A model generated the notes under the pieces. That model made no database searches, had not been told where the DNA came from, and worked only from the letters and a program-made list of their open reading frames with translations. From Bacteroidota bacterium (GTDB lineage: Bacteria > Bacteroidota > Bacteroidia > Cytophagales > Cyclobacteriaceae), in assembly GCA_023428695.1 (NCBI GenBank), contig JAEYWY010000028.1, forward strand, positions 496,001-560,000: a stretch of DNA of 64,000 nucleotides, read 5' to 3'. Below, in pieces: positions 7,651-16,658 of the stretch. The stretch's first letter is position 1, and every line of letters starts with the position of its first letter. The position numbers and the translations under genes were made by a program.

Positions 7651-9807
7651 ATGACTGGCAAACTTTCCACCCTGCTCCTGATTCTGGTTATCGCTTCATG
7701 CTCACCGTCGCGCGACGACAAAACGGAAACGACAATTCAGACACCCGTTGCCGGAAAACGTTCGTACGAGATCACCTCCGCTCACGGACACGTGCGAAGC
7801 GATCCATACTATTGGCTCAGAGAACGCGAAGACACAGCTGTAATCAACTATCTCACCGCTGAAAACAATTACGCCGATGCAATGACCGCGCATACCGTGT
7901 CGCTGCAGCATCAGCTCTTCGAAGAAATGAAGTCGCGTATTAAGGAAAAAGATGAATCGGCACCCTATCGCCTCGACAACTATTATTACTACACGCGCTA
8001 TGAAGAAGGCTCGGAATATCCGGTCTATTGCCGGCGCAAAGGATCAATGCAAGGCAGTGAAGAAATCATCGCCGACGGAAATGAATTAAGCAAAGGTCAA
8101 AGCTTCTTCGACGTTGAAACAGAAATCAGTCCCGACCACAGCATTGCCAACATCATTACCGACACCGTTGGGCGGCGATTTTATACGATTGCTTTTAAGA
8201 ATACGAATACCGGCGAGATGTTACCCGACAGACTTGATGGTACAGAAGGTGAAGTTGTGTGGTTTAACGATAACAAGACAGTGCTTTATTCACGTCAGGA
8301 TCCTGTTACACTGATCGCAAACAGAGTTTACAGGCACCAGCTCGGCACCGATCCCAAGGATGACGTACTCGTTTATCAGGAAAAAGATCCCACACTGGAA
8401 TGTTCCATCAGCAAGACCGCTTCCGAAAAATTCATCATCATCACATCCGAGCGCACTGACGCCAACTTTCAGCAATACATCGATGCGGACAACCCGTCTT
8501 CAAAACCTGTTGTCATCCAGCCTCTCCGGGAAAACGTAAGGTACTTTACGAATCACCACGGTGATCGCTTTTTCATCAGGACCAACCTCAATGCGCTTAA
8601 CTACCGAATAATTACAACAAGTACCAGGAATCCCGGAAAAGAAAACTGGAGTGATTTTATTTCACATCGCGACTCCGTCCTTCTTGATGGATTCAGACTT
8701 TTCAAAAACCATTTGGTCGTGCAGGAGTCGACGCAGGGACTAAACAAAATTCGTGTGATCCGCCTCGCTGACAAAGCCGAACATTCGATCAGTTTTGACG
8801 ATCCGGTTTATTTGGCGAACCTTGGTTACAATCCGCAATTCGACAGTGACGTATTACGGTACACCTACCAGTCACTGCGTACGCCGGCAAGCGTTATTGA
8901 TTACAACCTCAACACAAAAGAAGCGAAGCTGATGAAGCAGGTGGAAGTGTTGGGCGGTTTTGATTCTGACAACTATGCAACAGAGCGCCTGATGGCTCAG
9001 GCGCGGGACGGGAAGCTGGTCCCCATCTCAATCGTGTACCGAAAGGACCTGTTCCGCAAGGACGGAAGTAATCCATGTCTGCTTTATGCGTATGGTTCAT
9101 ACGGCTATTCGACCGCACCAACATTTAGTTCGGCGCGTCTCAGCCTGCTGGACCGCGGGGTCGTTTACGCTATCGCTCATATCCGCGGTGGCCAGGAGAT
9201 GGGTGGTCAATGGTATGAAGAAGGACGCATGATGAAAAAATTGAATACGTTTACCGACTTCATTGATTGTTCGGAATACCTGGTTAAGAATCGTTACACT
9301 TCAAAGGAAAAGTTGTTCGCGGAAGGTGGCAGTGCGGGTGGACTGCTTATGGGTGCCGTTGCAAACATGCGGCCTGATCTTTACAAGGGGATGATTGCCT
9401 GGGTTCCGTTCGTTGATGTGGTAACTACCATGATGGACGAGACTATACCGCTGACGACTTTCGAATGGAAGGAATGGGGCAATCCGAACGTACAGGAAGA
9501 ATACGACTACATGTTATCCTATTCACCCTACGATAATGTTAAACACCAGGAATATCCGAACATGCTGGTACTTACCGGTCTTCACGACAGCCAGGTACAA
9601 TACTGGGAACCGGCTAAGTGGGTCGCCCGATTAAGGGAAATGAAGACCGATGACAACAAGCTGCTTTTCAGGACGAATATGACTGCCGGACATGGTGGTT
9701 CTTACGGACGGTTCGAGCAGCTCAGGGAGGTTGCCTTCGCCTACGCGTTCATGCTCGATCTTTGCGGCTACACGGAGAGCACCCCGGTAGACAGAAGGGA
9801 TTTCTAA
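7651..9807 (+). CDS. ptrB: Oligopeptidase B-type S9A serine peptidase, lipoprotein
   Basis: This 718-residue prolyl-oligopeptidase-family enzyme cleaves peptides, in oligopeptidase B after basic residues. The N-terminus is a lipoprotein signal with lipobox VIASC, so the enzyme is probably anchored in the periplasm or outer membrane. The seven-bladed propeller (about residues 60-450) is followed by an alpha/beta-hydrolase domain holding the triad: Ser561 in EGGSAGGLLMG, Asp646 in TGLHDSQVQYW, and His681 in TAGHGGSYGR. The VPFVDVVTTMMDETIPLT stretch is very characteristic of oligopeptidase B. The frame starts earlier at a TTG (7600), but the ATG at 7651 gives a clean signal peptide. It is monocistronic, with a possible terminator about 90 bases downstream. 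Confidence 0.92.
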   Translation: MTGKLSTLLLILVIASCSPSRDDKTETTIQTPVAGKRSYEITSAHGHVRSDPYYWLREREDTAVINYLTAENNYADAMTAHTVSLQHQLFEEMKSRIKEKDESAPYRLDNYYYYTRYEEGSEYPVYCRRKGSMQGSEEIIADGNELSKGQSFFDVETEISPDHSIANIITDTVGRRFYTIAFKNTNTGEMLPDRLDGTEGEVVWFNDNKTVLYSRQDPVTLIANRVYRHQLGTDPKDDVLVYQEKDPTLECSISKTASEKFIIITSERTDANFQQYIDADNPSSKPVVIQPLRENVRYFTNHHGDRFFIRTNLNALNYRIITTSTRNPGKENWSDFISHRDSVLLDGFRLFKNHLVVQESTQGLNKIRVIRLADKAEHSISFDDPVYLANLGYNPQFDSDVLRYTYQSLRTPASVIDYNLNTKEAKLMKQVEVLGGFDSDNYATERLMAQARDGKLVPISIVYRKDLFRKDGSNPCLLYAYGSYGYSTAPTFSSARLSLLDRGVVYAIAHIRGGQEMGGQWYEEGRMMKKLNTFTDFIDCSEYLVKNRYTSKEKLFAEGGSAGGLLMGAVANMRPDLYKGMIAWVPFVDVVTTMMDETIPLTTFEWKEWGNPNVQEEYDYMLSYSPYDNVKHQEYPNMLVLTGLHDSQVQYWEPAKWVARLREMKTDDNKLLFRTNMTAGHGGSYGRFEQLREVAFAYAFMLDLCGYTESTPVDRRDF

Positions 9808-9891
9808 TCTGTTTCTAATCTCTTCCTAATACTGATCAAAATCATACGGTTTCAGTAATTTTTTTTTTCAAGTTTAATTTTAACCGTAGCC

Positions 9892-9914
9892 AGGCGGGAA
9901 ACCGTCGCCTTTTT
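9892..9914 (+). terminator. Possible intrinsic terminator after oligopeptidase B
   Basis: AGGCG (9892-9896) pairs with CGCCT (9906-9910); inside the loop GG can pair with CC. Five T residues follow at 9910-9914. The stem is short, so the call is moderate. Confidence 0.45.
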
Positions 9915-10176
9915 GAGACCATAGCCTCTTTGGAAAACTTCTGATTTGTCAAGCAGAGTCACTCTGGTTTTTCATACGGTTCGCATGACCCCTAAGTGAC
10001 AAAATCGCCTGGAAAAATCTGGCAATGCATTGCACTAGAATGCATTAACTTTTGGAACAGCACGCAGGAATTAACGTTGATGGTACTGGATGCAGGGTAT
10101 GAAACGGACAAACAAACGATCCTAAACCTTGCGCTGGCATCAAATTGTATTTTTTAAACTTTAAATATTTCGACAA
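9915..10176. other. Intergenic region before the universal stress gene
   Basis: No open reading frame stands out. It holds two copies of the 8-base palindrome AATGCATT at 10024-10031 and 10039-10046 (15 bases apart) and a 10-base word TCATACGGTT at 9972-9981 that also occurs at 9842-9851. An A/T-rich stretch directly precedes the ATG at 10177, but no good TAnnTTTG element is present. Confidence 0.5.
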
Positions 10177-10986
10177 ATGAACCTGGTTGTTCCAATAGAT
10201 TTTTCCGGACACTCAAAAGAAGCTGCTCTTTATGCGGCCTCAATGGCAAAAGCGCAGCATGGTAACCTTCACCTTGTACACGTACTGGTACCGATGGAAG
10301 AAGAACCCGAATATCTTCCTGTCGCTACACTGAATGCCAAATACAATACTGTAAGTGAGATCTTCCAACTGCAGGAACTTATCCGCAGAACGAAGGACGT
10401 ACGTACAAGCTGTGACCTTGTTCCCGGTGACATTGCCCGACAGATTATCAAGTCGGCAAAACGGTTTAAGGCTGATCTTATCGTCATGGGCACGCAGGGC
10501 AACAGCGGATTGAGGAAACATCTTTACGGAAGTCATACCGCAGCGGTAATGCAGGAGTCAACGATCCCTGTACTGGCTTTGCCTGAAGGATCAAAGTTTC
10601 GCCCCTTCCGCAGGATGGTTTACGCTACTGATTACAACTACAGTAACGTTCAGGATGTAAGTGACATCGCCAACATCGCTCGTCACTTTGACGCCGTGAT
10701 TTCGATTATTCACATTAACAAGAGAAAAGCACCGACATGGACACGTGAGAACCTGCGCGAAGACTTTGAACAACTAATCCGGTCGCAGGTTGACTATCCG
10801 CACATCACGTTTGAAGAATACGACAACACCGATACAGCAGAAGGCCTGTGCGAATTGCTTCAGCATCGTTATGCCGACTTGCTTGTAATCCCGAACGGAA
10901 GAAAGAGTCTCGTTGAAAAGTTCACCGGCCGTAGCGAACGGGAAGAATTCCTCTTTGATCTCGACATGCCATTATTGGTAGTCTAG
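10177..10986 (+). CDS. Universal stress protein with two UspA domains
   Basis: This 269-residue cytoplasmic protein is a tandem UspA. Domain 1 (about residues 1-142) opens with NLVVPIDFSGHSKEAALYAASMA and carries the ATP-binding glycine motif GTQGNSGLRKHLYGSHTAAVM near residue 108, close to the G-2x-G-9x-G(S/T) pattern. Domain 2 (about 145-269) begins with RMVYATDYNYSNVQD but its equivalent loop (IPNGRKSLVEKFTGRS) lacks the canonical glycines, so probably only the first domain binds nucleotide. Such tandem proteins are common in Bacteroidota and respond to starvation or envelope stress. It is isolated and convergent with the ABC ATPase, 31 bases apart. Confidence 0.88.
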   Translation: MNLVVPIDFSGHSKEAALYAASMAKAQHGNLHLVHVLVPMEEEPEYLPVATLNAKYNTVSEIFQLQELIRRTKDVRTSCDLVPGDIARQIIKSAKRFKADLIVMGTQGNSGLRKHLYGSHTAAVMQESTIPVLALPEGSKFRPFRRMVYATDYNYSNVQDVSDIANIARHFDAVISIIHINKRKAPTWTRENLREDFEQLIRSQVDYPHITFEEYDNTDTAEGLCELLQHRYADLLVIPNGRKSLVEKFTGRSEREEFLFDLDMPLLVV

Positions 10987-11017
10987 CGTAAGCTTCACCG
11001 GGAGCTTTTGCAGGGGT

Positions 11018-11950
11018 TTAAATTGATCTGGGTTTTATCCAATTGACAAATACTTTCTCCCCGCGCGCAACCCGTACGTTGCGTTGCCATGCGGTTATCA
11101 TGCCTTGTGGAGTGGAAACTTCAACTTCATAATAATTCCCGAAGAATCGGAGTTCGGTCACCTCGCCCCTGAGGCGCCCCATTCGTTTTGACACACGCAC
11201 CTGTTCGGGGCGCACAAACTGTTGCCGCCCATCTGTTTCAATCAGGTTGTACTTACCAAACAGTGCTCCGGTGTACACATCCACTGGTTGGGAATAGACT
11301 TCTGCGGGGCTTCCCTCCTGCACTACACGCCCATCGCGTAATACGATTATCCGATCCGCCCAGGGCAGGGTGTCCGTAGGATCGTGCGAAACTATTATGC
11401 AGGTGATACGCAGCTTCTTACCTATGCGGTCAACCACTCCCTTCAGCGTTGTCTTGTGCTCAAGGTCCAGATGCGAATAAGGCTCGTCTAACAAAAGCAA
11501 GGATGGCTTGGCCGTCAACAGCCGCGCCAACGCAATTCGTTGCTTCTCACCACCTGAAAGCTGGTCTGTTTTCCTTGCCATAAGGTGATTGATATCGCAC
11601 AACTCATATATTTCAGAAGACCTTGTCGCTGAAAGTGTATCGGCATAAGAAAGTATCTGTTCAACCCGAAGAAACTTTGGTAACTCGAATTGTTGAGATA
11701 AGTAGGCAATAGCGGGGTGACCCGGAACAAGTCTTTCAATGGGTCCCTCGATTCGCTGACCGGCAAGTATAACCTCGCCGCGTTCCGGCTGGACCAGCCC
11801 GGCGATTGTTTTCAGCAGTGTACTCTTGCCCGAACCCGTTTCACCGGCAATGGCTACCTTTTGATTCTGCTTCATGGAAAACGTTACACCATCAAGCACA
11901 TCACCATCGGTGCCAACACATGAGATATCACGAACGTCAAGCCAGCTCAT
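11018..11950 (-). CDS. Orphan ABC transporter ATP-binding protein with C-terminal TOBE-like region
   Basis: This 310-residue ATPase has all ABC motifs: Walker A GETGSGKST near residue 36, Q-loop LSQQFELPK, signature LSGGEKQR, Walker B LLLLDEP and the H-loop VSHDPTD. The last 75 residues (from FVRPEQVRVS, with FFGNYYEVEVSTPQG) resemble the TOBE regulatory domain of PotA/FbpC/MalK-type importers. No permease or binding protein is adjacent. Its ATG overlaps the stop of the upstream zinc-ribbon gene by four bases (ATGA), so the two are translationally coupled, which suggests a functional link. Substrate unknown. Orphan ATPases of this kind may serve a permease encoded elsewhere or act without one. 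Confidence 0.85.
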   Translation of the reverse strand: MSWLDVRDISCVGTDGDVLDGVTFSMKQNQKVAIAGETGSGKSTLLKTIAGLVQPERGEVILAGQRIEGPIERLVPGHPAIAYLSQQFELPKFLRVEQILSYADTLSATRSSEIYELCDINHLMARKTDQLSGGEKQRIALARLLTAKPSLLLLDEPYSHLDLEHKTTLKGVVDRIGKKLRITCIIVSHDPTDTLPWADRIIVLRDGRVVQEGSPAEVYSQPVDVYTGALFGKYNLIETDGRQQFVRPEQVRVSKRMGRLRGEVTELRFFGNYYEVEVSTPQGMITAWQRNVRVARGEKVFVNWIKPRSI

Positions 11951-12594
11951 TTGTTTTTAGCGTCCCTGTTTTCCCAGGTGTCCAGTTTAATTTTTTCAAT
12001 AAGTAACGAATTTTTGAATTCGTGAATGATCTTTTCCATCTCACGATCGCGTTCGAGTATCCGTGAGTATTCCTCGTCATGGGCATCGATCACTGGCCTG
12101 AGTGTATCCAGATTTGCTTGCATCGATTCGAGAGCGACAGTTAATTGTCCGGCTTCGGCTTCTGATAGCCCACCCGATTCGCGCTTCACACGCAACGTTT
12201 CCATCACCTCCTCGATGTAACGGACCATATCCCATGGGTTGTTCGGGCGGTTCCAGGTAAACTGAATATTGCACTTTCTGCATTTGTAACAGTTGCTCAC
12301 GCGACCTTTTTCATCTTTCTCGGTACCTGTTAACTTCAGCTTATCACTGGTATTGCATCGTGGACAAACAGCATTGTCCTTGACAATCTTGCGGAGTACG
12401 TGACGGTCATCGAGTATTTTCGCCCTCGTATTGGCGTGCTCCTCCAGCGACGCGATGAACTTATCGACCGCTTCCCCAACCTGGGCGTGTTCGCTGTCAA
12501 GCTTGCCGGCGTCAATCAACTTGCGGCTTTGCCGTTTGAAAAATCCGGCGATCTTCACCAGTTCGCGCTCATTGCTTTTGAAATTCGGGTTCAT
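11947..12594 (-). CDS. Zinc-ribbon coiled-coil protein of unknown function
   Basis: I do not recognise a named family. This 215-residue soluble protein has a helical N-terminal part (residues 1-75), a treble-clef or zinc-ribbon motif near 78-112 with CPRC and, about 25 residues later, CYKCRKC, and then a long charged coiled coil (about 120-210) rich in Glu, Arg and Leu. The cysteine spacing would bind one zinc ion. The gene lies first in a two-gene unit with the ABC ATPase, overlapping it by ATGA. Its 5' region is overlapped on the other strand by an open frame that is not real coding. A nucleic-acid or protein adaptor role is possible but unproven. Confidence 0.72.
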   Translation of the reverse strand: MNPNFKSNERELVKIAGFFKRQSRKLIDAGKLDSEHAQVGEAVDKFIASLEEHANTRAKILDDRHVLRKIVKDNAVCPRCNTSDKLKLTGTEKDEKGRVSNCYKCRKCNIQFTWNRPNNPWDMVRYIEEVMETLRVKRESGGLSEAEAGQLTVALESMQANLDTLRPVIDAHDEEYSRILERDREMEKIIHEFKNSLLIEKIKLDTWENRDAKNK

Positions 12595-12711
12595 TCAGCC
12601 GTCTCCAGAGCTAAAAATAGGAAATACCCGGTAAAAGTCGCCTATGCTCGTATACTCCCTGATTGCAGATTACAAACAATTTTGCTAACTCATGCGAGAA
12701 CTCATTATCCT

Positions 12712-14850
12712 ATGCTGACGAAATACCTATCACCGCGATTGCTGATGATCATTCCTGGTATCAGCCTTCTATTTGCTTTCAATCATCAACCCATGTTGGA
12801 GAAAACGCCTTCAAATCCGCTGCTCGCGCCGTGGACAGGACCCTACGGCGGAGTTCCGCCGTTTGACAAGGTCAAAGTAGAGCACTTCAAACCTGCGATG
12901 GAGGCTGCGATGGAGCAGCGACTGGCTGCGATAGAATCCATCGCAAAGAATCCAAAAGCGCCCACCTTCGAAAACACCATCATTGAACTGGAAAAGTCCC
13001 GATCTATCATGGAACCGATCGAGTCGATCTATGGAATCTGGGGCGGAAATCTTAGCACACCGGAATTCCGTGCAGTTGAAGTCGAAATGGCACCAAAGAT
13101 CGCCGCTCTGCAGGACAAGATCTTTCAGAACACGGCATTGTTCAAAAGAATCGAAGCGGTCTATTCATCCCCTAAGAAAAAGGAACTGACTTCCGAACAG
13201 CAACGACTTGTCTGGTTGTACTACAACAACTTTGTTCGGGCCGGTGCGAGACTAAATGAAAAGGACAAAGCGCGCCTGACAGCCATAAATGGCGAACTCG
13301 CCAGCTTGTTTACGAATTTCAGAAACAACGTACTGGCGGATGAGACCGATTTATTTGTCGTGCTGGAAAGTCAGGCTGACCTCGCGGGACTACCTTCGTC
13401 ATTGGTTGATGCGGCCGCCGCCGAAGCTGAACGCAGAAAAATGACGGGGAAATGGATCATCACAAATACGCGATCGTCGGTGGATCCTTTCCTATATTAT
13501 TCGGCACGACGCGACCTGCGTGAAAAAGTCTGGCGGATGTTTGTAAGTCGTGGTGATAACGGTGACAAGAACGACACGAATAAAATCATCACCCAAATTC
13601 TAAACCTGCGACTCGAACGCGCACAACTCCTCGGCTATAAAACGCACGCAGATTGGCGCCTTGAGAATACGATGGCCAAAACTCCGCAAAACGCACTGAA
13701 CCTGCTTGAAACCGTTTGGACACCGGCAATCAAAACCGTAAAGAAGGAAGTTGAAGAAATGACCGCTCTCGCCCACAGCGAAGGACAAAATATCACCATT
13801 GAGCCCTGGGACTATCACTACTACGCAGAGAAAGTCCGTCAGAAGAAGTACGACCTAGATCAGGGAGAAGTGAAAGAATATCTCCAACTCGACAAGCTCC
13901 GGGAAGGAATGTTCTTTGTCGCAGGTGAGTTACTTGATCTTTCTTTCACGCCTGTAAAAGACGTACCGGTATTTCATCCTGATGTGAGCGTCTGGGAGGT
14001 GACGAACAAGAATACAGGAAAACATGTCGGCCTCTTTTACTTCGATCCTTTTGCGCGACCCGGAAAACGTTCCGGGGCATGGATGAATGCATACCGGACT
14101 CAACATCGCATTGGCGGTGATGTGACAACCATTGTTTCCAACAACTCGAACTATATCAAAGGAAAACCAGGCGAACCAATTCTTATTTCATGGGACGATG
14201 CAAACACGCTTTTCCATGAATTCGGACATGCGCTACACGGGCTCTCATCAAACGGTACTTATCCGTCAATTACGGGTACATCGGTATTCCGCGATTATGT
14301 CGAATTTCCTTCACAGCTGCTGGAGCACTGGGTATCGACACCTGAGGTTTTGAAACGGTTCGCTTTGCACTACAAAACCGGCAAACCCATTCCGGAAGAA
14401 CTTGTACAAAAAATTGAACGCGCTTCAACATTCAACCAGGGCTTTGCCACGACGGAGTATTTGGCGAGCGCATTGATCGATATGAAACTGCACATGAGTA
14501 CGGATAAGAATATAGATCCGGACAAATTCGAACGTGAAGCGCTTGCCGCCTTGAACATGCCACGCGAACTTGTCATGCGCCACCGCACGCCGCATTTTGG
14601 ACACGTCTTCGCAAGCGACGGCTATTCTGCCGGATACTATTCTTATCTCTGGTCCGATGTGCTTACCGCGGATGCGTTCTCCGCATTTATGGAAGCCGGC
14701 GGACCTTACGACAAGGAAGTGGCAAAAAAACTTTACAAGTATATCCTTTCACCAGGCAATTCAATTGATCCACAGGAAGCGTATCGGGCCTTCCGATCGC
14801 GTGATCCGAAGATTGACATGCTGATGAAGGAACGTGGTTTTGCAGAATAA
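12712..14850 (+). CDS. dcp: Peptidyl-dipeptidase Dcp, M3 metallopeptidase
   Basis: This 712-residue zinc peptidase removes dipeptides from peptide C-termini. It has a short hydrophobic N-terminal signal (LLMIIPGISLLFAF), so it is probably exported. The core begins at NPLLAPWTGPYGGVPPFDKV, typical of Dcp. The zinc motif HEFGH is at residues 502-506 in LFHEFGHALHGL, and the distal ligand Glu lies in YVEFPSQLLEHW. The conserved HFGHVFASDGYSAGYYSYLW near the end is also diagnostic. The open frame extends upstream to 12400, but that part lies antisense to the zinc-ribbon gene; the ATG at 12712 gives the signal peptide and usual length. A strong hairpin terminator begins at the stop codon. Confidence 0.92.
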   Translation: MLTKYLSPRLLMIIPGISLLFAFNHQPMLEKTPSNPLLAPWTGPYGGVPPFDKVKVEHFKPAMEAAMEQRLAAIESIAKNPKAPTFENTIIELEKSRSIMEPIESIYGIWGGNLSTPEFRAVEVEMAPKIAALQDKIFQNTALFKRIEAVYSSPKKKELTSEQQRLVWLYYNNFVRAGARLNEKDKARLTAINGELASLFTNFRNNVLADETDLFVVLESQADLAGLPSSLVDAAAAEAERRKMTGKWIITNTRSSVDPFLYYSARRDLREKVWRMFVSRGDNGDKNDTNKIITQILNLRLERAQLLGYKTHADWRLENTMAKTPQNALNLLETVWTPAIKTVKKEVEEMTALAHSEGQNITIEPWDYHYYAEKVRQKKYDLDQGEVKEYLQLDKLREGMFFVAGELLDLSFTPVKDVPVFHPDVSVWEVTNKNTGKHVGLFYFDPFARPGKRSGAWMNAYRTQHRIGGDVTTIVSNNSNYIKGKPGEPILISWDDANTLFHEFGHALHGLSSNGTYPSITGTSVFRDYVEFPSQLLEHWVSTPEVLKRFALHYKTGKPIPEELVQKIERASTFNQGFATTEYLASALIDMKLHMSTDKNIDPDKFEREALAALNMPRELVMRHRTPHFGHVFASDGYSAGYYSYLWSDVLTADAFSAFMEAGGPYDKEVAKKLYKYILSPGNSIDPQEAYRAFRSRDPKIDMLMKERGFAE

Positions 14851-14876
14851 AAACGGGGAACTAATATTCCCCGTTT
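14851..14876. terminator. Bidirectional intrinsic terminator between dcp and the 129-aa gene
   Basis: A perfect 10-base-pair stem, AAACGGGGAA (14851-14860) with TTCCCCGTTT (14867-14876), encloses a six-base loop. On the minus strand the stem ends in GTTTTTATTC, a good T-run, so it terminates the minus-strand gene best; the plus-strand T-run is shorter. Confidence 0.85.
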
Positions 14877-14899
14877 CTAAAAGTGACAATCCTGAATGA

Positions 14900-15289
14900 T
14901 TACTCTTTGTCTTTCAAATCGGATTTGTCCACATCCACACGTTCACCAGTCTCGCGACTAATGTAGTAGTATTGCCCATGTTCGGTGATAAATACCGTTT
15001 CACCGCCAGGTCCTTCTTTTGATTCCAGTCTCTCGTCCTTTATGTGCGCTTCCCCGGTTTTACCAATTCTTTCTATTTCATCACCGGAATTGTCAGCTTC
15101 ATCCTGAATGTCCTGTTCAACCGGCTCCTGATCCTGATTGTACTCATTATCCGGTGTCTGATCTTCAATCACATCGCCGGATTCGTCATAAGCCTGATCG
15201 CTCCTGTAACCGGTTGTATCCTGCTGCGCCAATGCGGCCGTAGCAAAACCGAAAAATGCCACAAAACATGTTATCATTAACTTTTTCAT
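14900..15289 (-). CDS. Secreted acidic protein of unknown function (129 aa)
   Basis: I do not recognise this protein. It has a clear Sec signal peptide (MKKLMITCFVAFFGFATAALA, cleavage before QQD). The mature part of about 107 residues is strongly acidic, with many Asp, Glu and Gln residues and low complexity (YNQDQEPVEQDIQDEADNSG), then a short more ordered end (TVFITEHGQYYYISRETGERVDVDKSDL). That end looks like a small beta-strand motif similar in style to the C-terminal part of the secreted protein at 52192-52665, although the two are not obviously homologous. It is probably periplasmic. It is a single gene with its own terminator. Confidence 0.7.
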   Translation of the reverse strand: MKKLMITCFVAFFGFATAALAQQDTTGYRSDQAYDESGDVIEDQTPDNEYNQDQEPVEQDIQDEADNSGDEIERIGKTGEAHIKDERLESKEGPGGETVFITEHGQYYYISRETGERVDVDKSDLKDKE

Positions 15290-15552
15290 TATTCATTACA
15301 ATTTTAGATTCAACATCGTGTTTCATCATTCTGAAAAAACATGATACCACCAGAACAGCGGACGATACTATCCCGTCTTGTCGCAGACTATAAGGCATTT
15401 CATCCTCGTGAATCTTTATGTTAGTGTGGAGGCATGATGAATTATTCCACAACGTTACGTTTATACGCCGTTTGCAAACGACATTATTGAAGCTAAGATG
15501 ACAAGACTGAATTGAATACCTTGAAGGGTTCGATGAAGCGGTTGAGCGCTGC

Positions 15553-16605
15553 CTAGCGTATGATGAGGTCTTGGCAGCGACCGGTTTTCAGATTAATCGA
15601 AGCAATCAGAAGAGCTCCTTTATACTTCTCCGGATCCACTAATTCCGTTCTCCAGTCGCGGTGGTAGGAAACAAAGGCTGTTATTCGAATCATACGCTGG
15701 CCTCCCGCGTTGAAATAACCCGCAAATTGACGGAACTGATCATCAAGCGTGAAGTCTCCTTCATAGCCTGATTCGTGAAGGTTATCGATCACACAGGTTT
15801 TCAATGCTGATTCTGCCAGCAACACCTCTTTGTCGCCGGGCGTAAAGCGCTTAACATTGTTCGGAAAACCCACTCGCTCGTCAGAACTAAACACGCGCCT
15901 GCCCTCCTGACCTGCCCGCGAACGCAGGTGTATCTGGTATGTTGAGTCACGCGTTTTTATCTCCAACACACCGGAATCAGAAACATCAAATTTGTCCTGT
16001 ACTAATAGTTCCTTATACTGAAATGATAGTGAGTCAATAGTGACTGAATCAAGCGTTTGCATGTCACGGAATTTCATGCTCCTTTGATTGGATGGGAAAT
16101 ACGTTATAGCACCACCCGCCATCCCCTCACGCGCATTCTGCTCAGGTTTTGTACTGAAGTAGTACGTGCGAAACATATAACGACTACTGGTGTGGAGTTT
16201 CTGAAGAACCATCGAACTATCGGTAAGTGCGATCACGCTCAGGATAAAATCAGGAATGTTGGGATTTCTACCGGAAGTATGGGGTTTACAAACGATGTAC
16301 TTCTTTCTGTGAACAGCCCATGTTCCGGAAGTTCTAAACCACGTGAATGTCTTGTCTGTCCTAAACACGTGACTGCCGTGACCGGAATAACGTTGAAAAC
16401 CGGAAGTATCGCCCCGCATCACGAAATCCCACCGGCTTAAAGTCCATTTCGTGGAAGTGACGAGACCCAGCGTCTTTTTTGAAAGCTTGATGGCCAGGGG
16501 ATTGTTATATTCAAAGTACTTTTTATGCGTCTGCGCATGGGCGGGACACACCGCCCAGAGGAATGCGATGATAATAACGCAAGAATGAACCCGCAAGTGA
16601 CGCAT
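15553..16605 (-). CDS. Secreted protein of unknown function (350 aa)
   Basis: I do not recognise a named family. The protein begins with a Sec signal (MRHLRVHSCVIIIAFLWAVCPAHA, cleavage before QTHKK). The frame opens 11 codons earlier, but the ATG at 16605 gives the proper signal. The mature part mixes beta-strand-rich segments, including lipocalin-like phrases (SHVFRTDKTFTWFRTSGTWAVHRKKY) in the first half, which may read as a small barrel. The C-terminal 70 residues (FRQFAGYFNAGGQRMIRI through INLKTGRCQDLIIR) look like a separate small domain. It ends with Cys near the C-terminus. It lies 53 bases downstream of another secreted unknown on the same strand, so the two may form an operon. Confidence 0.68.
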   Translation of the reverse strand: MRHLRVHSCVIIIAFLWAVCPAHAQTHKKYFEYNNPLAIKLSKKTLGLVTSTKWTLSRWDFVMRGDTSGFQRYSGHGSHVFRTDKTFTWFRTSGTWAVHRKKYIVCKPHTSGRNPNIPDFILSVIALTDSSMVLQKLHTSSRYMFRTYYFSTKPEQNAREGMAGGAITYFPSNQRSMKFRDMQTLDSVTIDSLSFQYKELLVQDKFDVSDSGVLEIKTRDSTYQIHLRSRAGQEGRRVFSSDERVGFPNNVKRFTPGDKEVLLAESALKTCVIDNLHESGYEGDFTLDDQFRQFAGYFNAGGQRMIRITAFVSYHRDWRTELVDPEKYKGALLIASINLKTGRCQDLIIR

Positions 16606-16658
16606 AACGCTGGAAACAATATACAAAGTTTCCGGCACTATTGCGTCGGCGATCTTTA

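Noticed and set aside
12400..12711. Upstream extension of the dcp frame
   Set aside because: It lies antisense to the zinc-ribbon gene and has no family similarity; the ATG at 12712 gives a signal peptide and normal length.
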